DNA of 6,309 nt, taken from contig JAGHDB010000390.1 of NCBI GenBank assembly GCA_021160155.1, positions 1 through 6,309 on the forward strand. The letters run 5' to 3'. Below the pieces are notes generated by a model that did no database searches, had not been told where the DNA came from, and saw only the letters and a list, made by a program, of their open reading frames with translations. This DNA is from Bacteroidales bacterium (GTDB lineage: Bacteria; Bacteroidota; Bacteroidia; Bacteroidales; UBA12481). Below, piece by piece: positions 5,366 to 6,309 of the stretch (positions within the stretch are counted from its first letter, which is position 1; each line of letters opens with the position of its first letter). Made by a program: the position numbers and the translations under genes.

Positions 5366-6309
5366 ATGAAAAAATCAATGGTTATCAAGAAATGGCACAT
5401 GCTATTCTTCATTGTATCGGTAATGATACTGGCAGCGTGCAATCAAAAAGGAACGACCGAAAAAGGGTCTTCCCGGGATAATGACATGTTACAAAATGCC
5501 TGTCTTCTGGCCCAAAGGGTGCTGAAAAACAGGGCGGATGATTTCATCTTCCAGCTATCGGAATTACAAGCACCAAAAGATTTCTTCGAAATCAGAGGGG
5601 AAAAAGGAAAAATCATCATTACCGGGAATAACGGGATTTCGCTGGCATCCGGCCTGAACTGGTACTTAAAGAATTATTGTAATTCACAGTATACCGTCAT
5701 TGATCAGCACCTGGACCTTCCCGACAAACTCCCCGTTCCGGAATCAGCTGTAAAAGTCGAAACTCCTTTTAAATACAGATATTTCTTTAATGTATGTACC
5801 TTCAGCTATTCGATGGCCTGGTGGGACTGGAAAGACTGGGAACGGCAAATCGACTGGATGGCGATGAACGGTGTTAACCTGCCCCTGGCTATTACCGGTC
5901 AGGAAGCTGTATGGTATGACGTTTACCGTGAATTGGGCATGAGTGACAAGCAAATAAAGGATTTCCTTGTCGGACCGGCATATCTTCCCTGGGGATGGAT
6001 GGGTAATATAGATGGACTGGGAGGTCCGTTGCCAGATTCCTGGATCGAAAAACATAAATTACTGGAGCAAAATATCTTGGAACGGGAACGTGCCCTTGGC
6101 ATGACTCCCGTTTTACAGGGATTCACGGGCCATGTCCCTGAATCGATCAAAACGATCTTTCCCGATGCCAAACTTCACAAAACCGGCAACTGGTCGGCAG
6201 GGTTTGGCGGCACCTATTTCCTTGACCCTTCGGACAGCCTGTTTCAGCGTATCGGGAAAATGTTCATCCAGAAGCAGACGGAGATGTTCGGCACCGATCA
6301 CTATTATTC
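5366..6309 (+). CDS. GH89 alpha-N-acetylglucosaminidase (NAGLU-like), 3' end outside the window
   Basis: Predicted to release terminal alpha-linked GlcNAc, as human NAGLU does in heparan sulfate breakdown. The ATG at 5366 gives a basic N-terminus, a hydrophobic run (12-22) and a clean lipobox L-A-A-C25. Residues about 42-125 fit the small N-terminal GH89 domain, and the catalytic barrel begins near 136. Matches to recalled human NAGLU are extensive: N-V-C-T-x-S-Y-S at 142-149, W-W-D-W at 152-155, W-E-R-x-I-D-W-M-A-x-N-G at 158-169, G-Q-E-A at 178-181, G-P-A at 203-205, M-G-N at 212-214, G-P-L-P-x-S-W at 220-226, G-M-T-P-V-L at 245-250, G-H-V-P-E at 255-259, and F-G-T-D-H-x-Y at 308-314. The frame is open to the edge after 314 complete codons. 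The first catalytic glutamate of the family (the F-N-E motif) lies only a few residues further on, so catalytic competence cannot be checked. GH89 enzymes can also cut GlcNAc-alpha-1,4-Gal in mucin; the SGSH-like neighbour favours heparan. Confidence 0.93.
   Translation, partial: MKKSMVIKKWHMLFFIVSVMILAACNQKGTTEKGSSRDNDMLQNACLLAQRVLKNRADDFIFQLSELQAPKDFFEIRGEKGKIIITGNNGISLASGLNWYLKNYCNSQYTVIDQHLDLPDKLPVPESAVKVETPFKYRYFFNVCTFSYSMAWWDWKDWERQIDWMAMNGVNLPLAITGQEAVWYDVYRELGMSDKQIKDFLVGPAYLPWGWMGNIDGLGGPLPDSWIEKHKLLEQNILERERALGMTPVLQGFTGHVPESIKTIFPDAKLHKTGNWSAGFGGTYFLDPSDSLFQRIGKMFIQKQTEMFGTDHYY

Noticed and set aside
5744..6055. Minus-strand open frame of 103 codons inside the GH89 gene
   Set aside because: The plus strand here encodes the most conserved NAGLU blocks, so this frame is a by-product.
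1..6309. CRISPR arrays, tRNA or rRNA genes, insertion sequences, toxin-antitoxin or defence genes
   Set aside because: I saw no regularly spaced repeats, no transposase-like coding region and no RNA gene signature; the window is nearly filled by five coding regions.

Overview
The window reads as part of a polysaccharide-degradation locus from a Bacteroidota-like bacterium. The reasons are a run of exported lipoproteins, A-rich translation starts without clear Shine-Dalgarno sequences, moderate G+C, and several S1-family sulfatases next to a glycoside hydrolase. The assignment to phylum is inference. No 16S rRNA, SusC/SusD pair, regulator or mobile element lies in the window.

Layout, all on the plus strand: (1) 1-192, the C-terminal end of an unassigned protein; (2) 193-352, a non-coding gap with a possible intrinsic terminator; (3) 353-1909, a sulfatase whose whole length resembles human N-sulfoglucosamine sulfohydrolase (SGSH, sulfamidase); (4) 1965-3590, a 541-residue lipoprotein of no family I recognise; (5) 3591-3785, a gap holding two perfect inverted repeats and a 37-codon ORF with a signal-peptide-like start; (6) 3786-5348, an arylsulfatase A-type S1 sulfatase; (7) 5366 to the right edge, the N-terminal 314 residues of a GH89 alpha-N-acetylglucosaminidase (NAGLU-like), cut just before its catalytic glutamates.

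The biological reading rests on the SGSH-like and NAGLU-like pair. In animals these are consecutive lysosomal activities that remove the N-sulfate and then the alpha-GlcNAc from the non-reducing end of heparan sulfate, with an acetyl-CoA-dependent N-acetylation between them. The locus therefore looks like a bacterial counterpart of the exolytic lysosomal pathway for heparan sulfate or a similar alpha-GlcN(Ac)-containing glycan. The second sulfatase would remove an O-sulfate, at a position that cannot be read from sequence. The unrecognised lipoprotein between the sulfatases is the best candidate for something new. The tight spacing (55 and 17 bases) suggests co-transcription. The hairpin-rich 195-base gap suggests that expression is adjusted or divided between the first two and last two genes.
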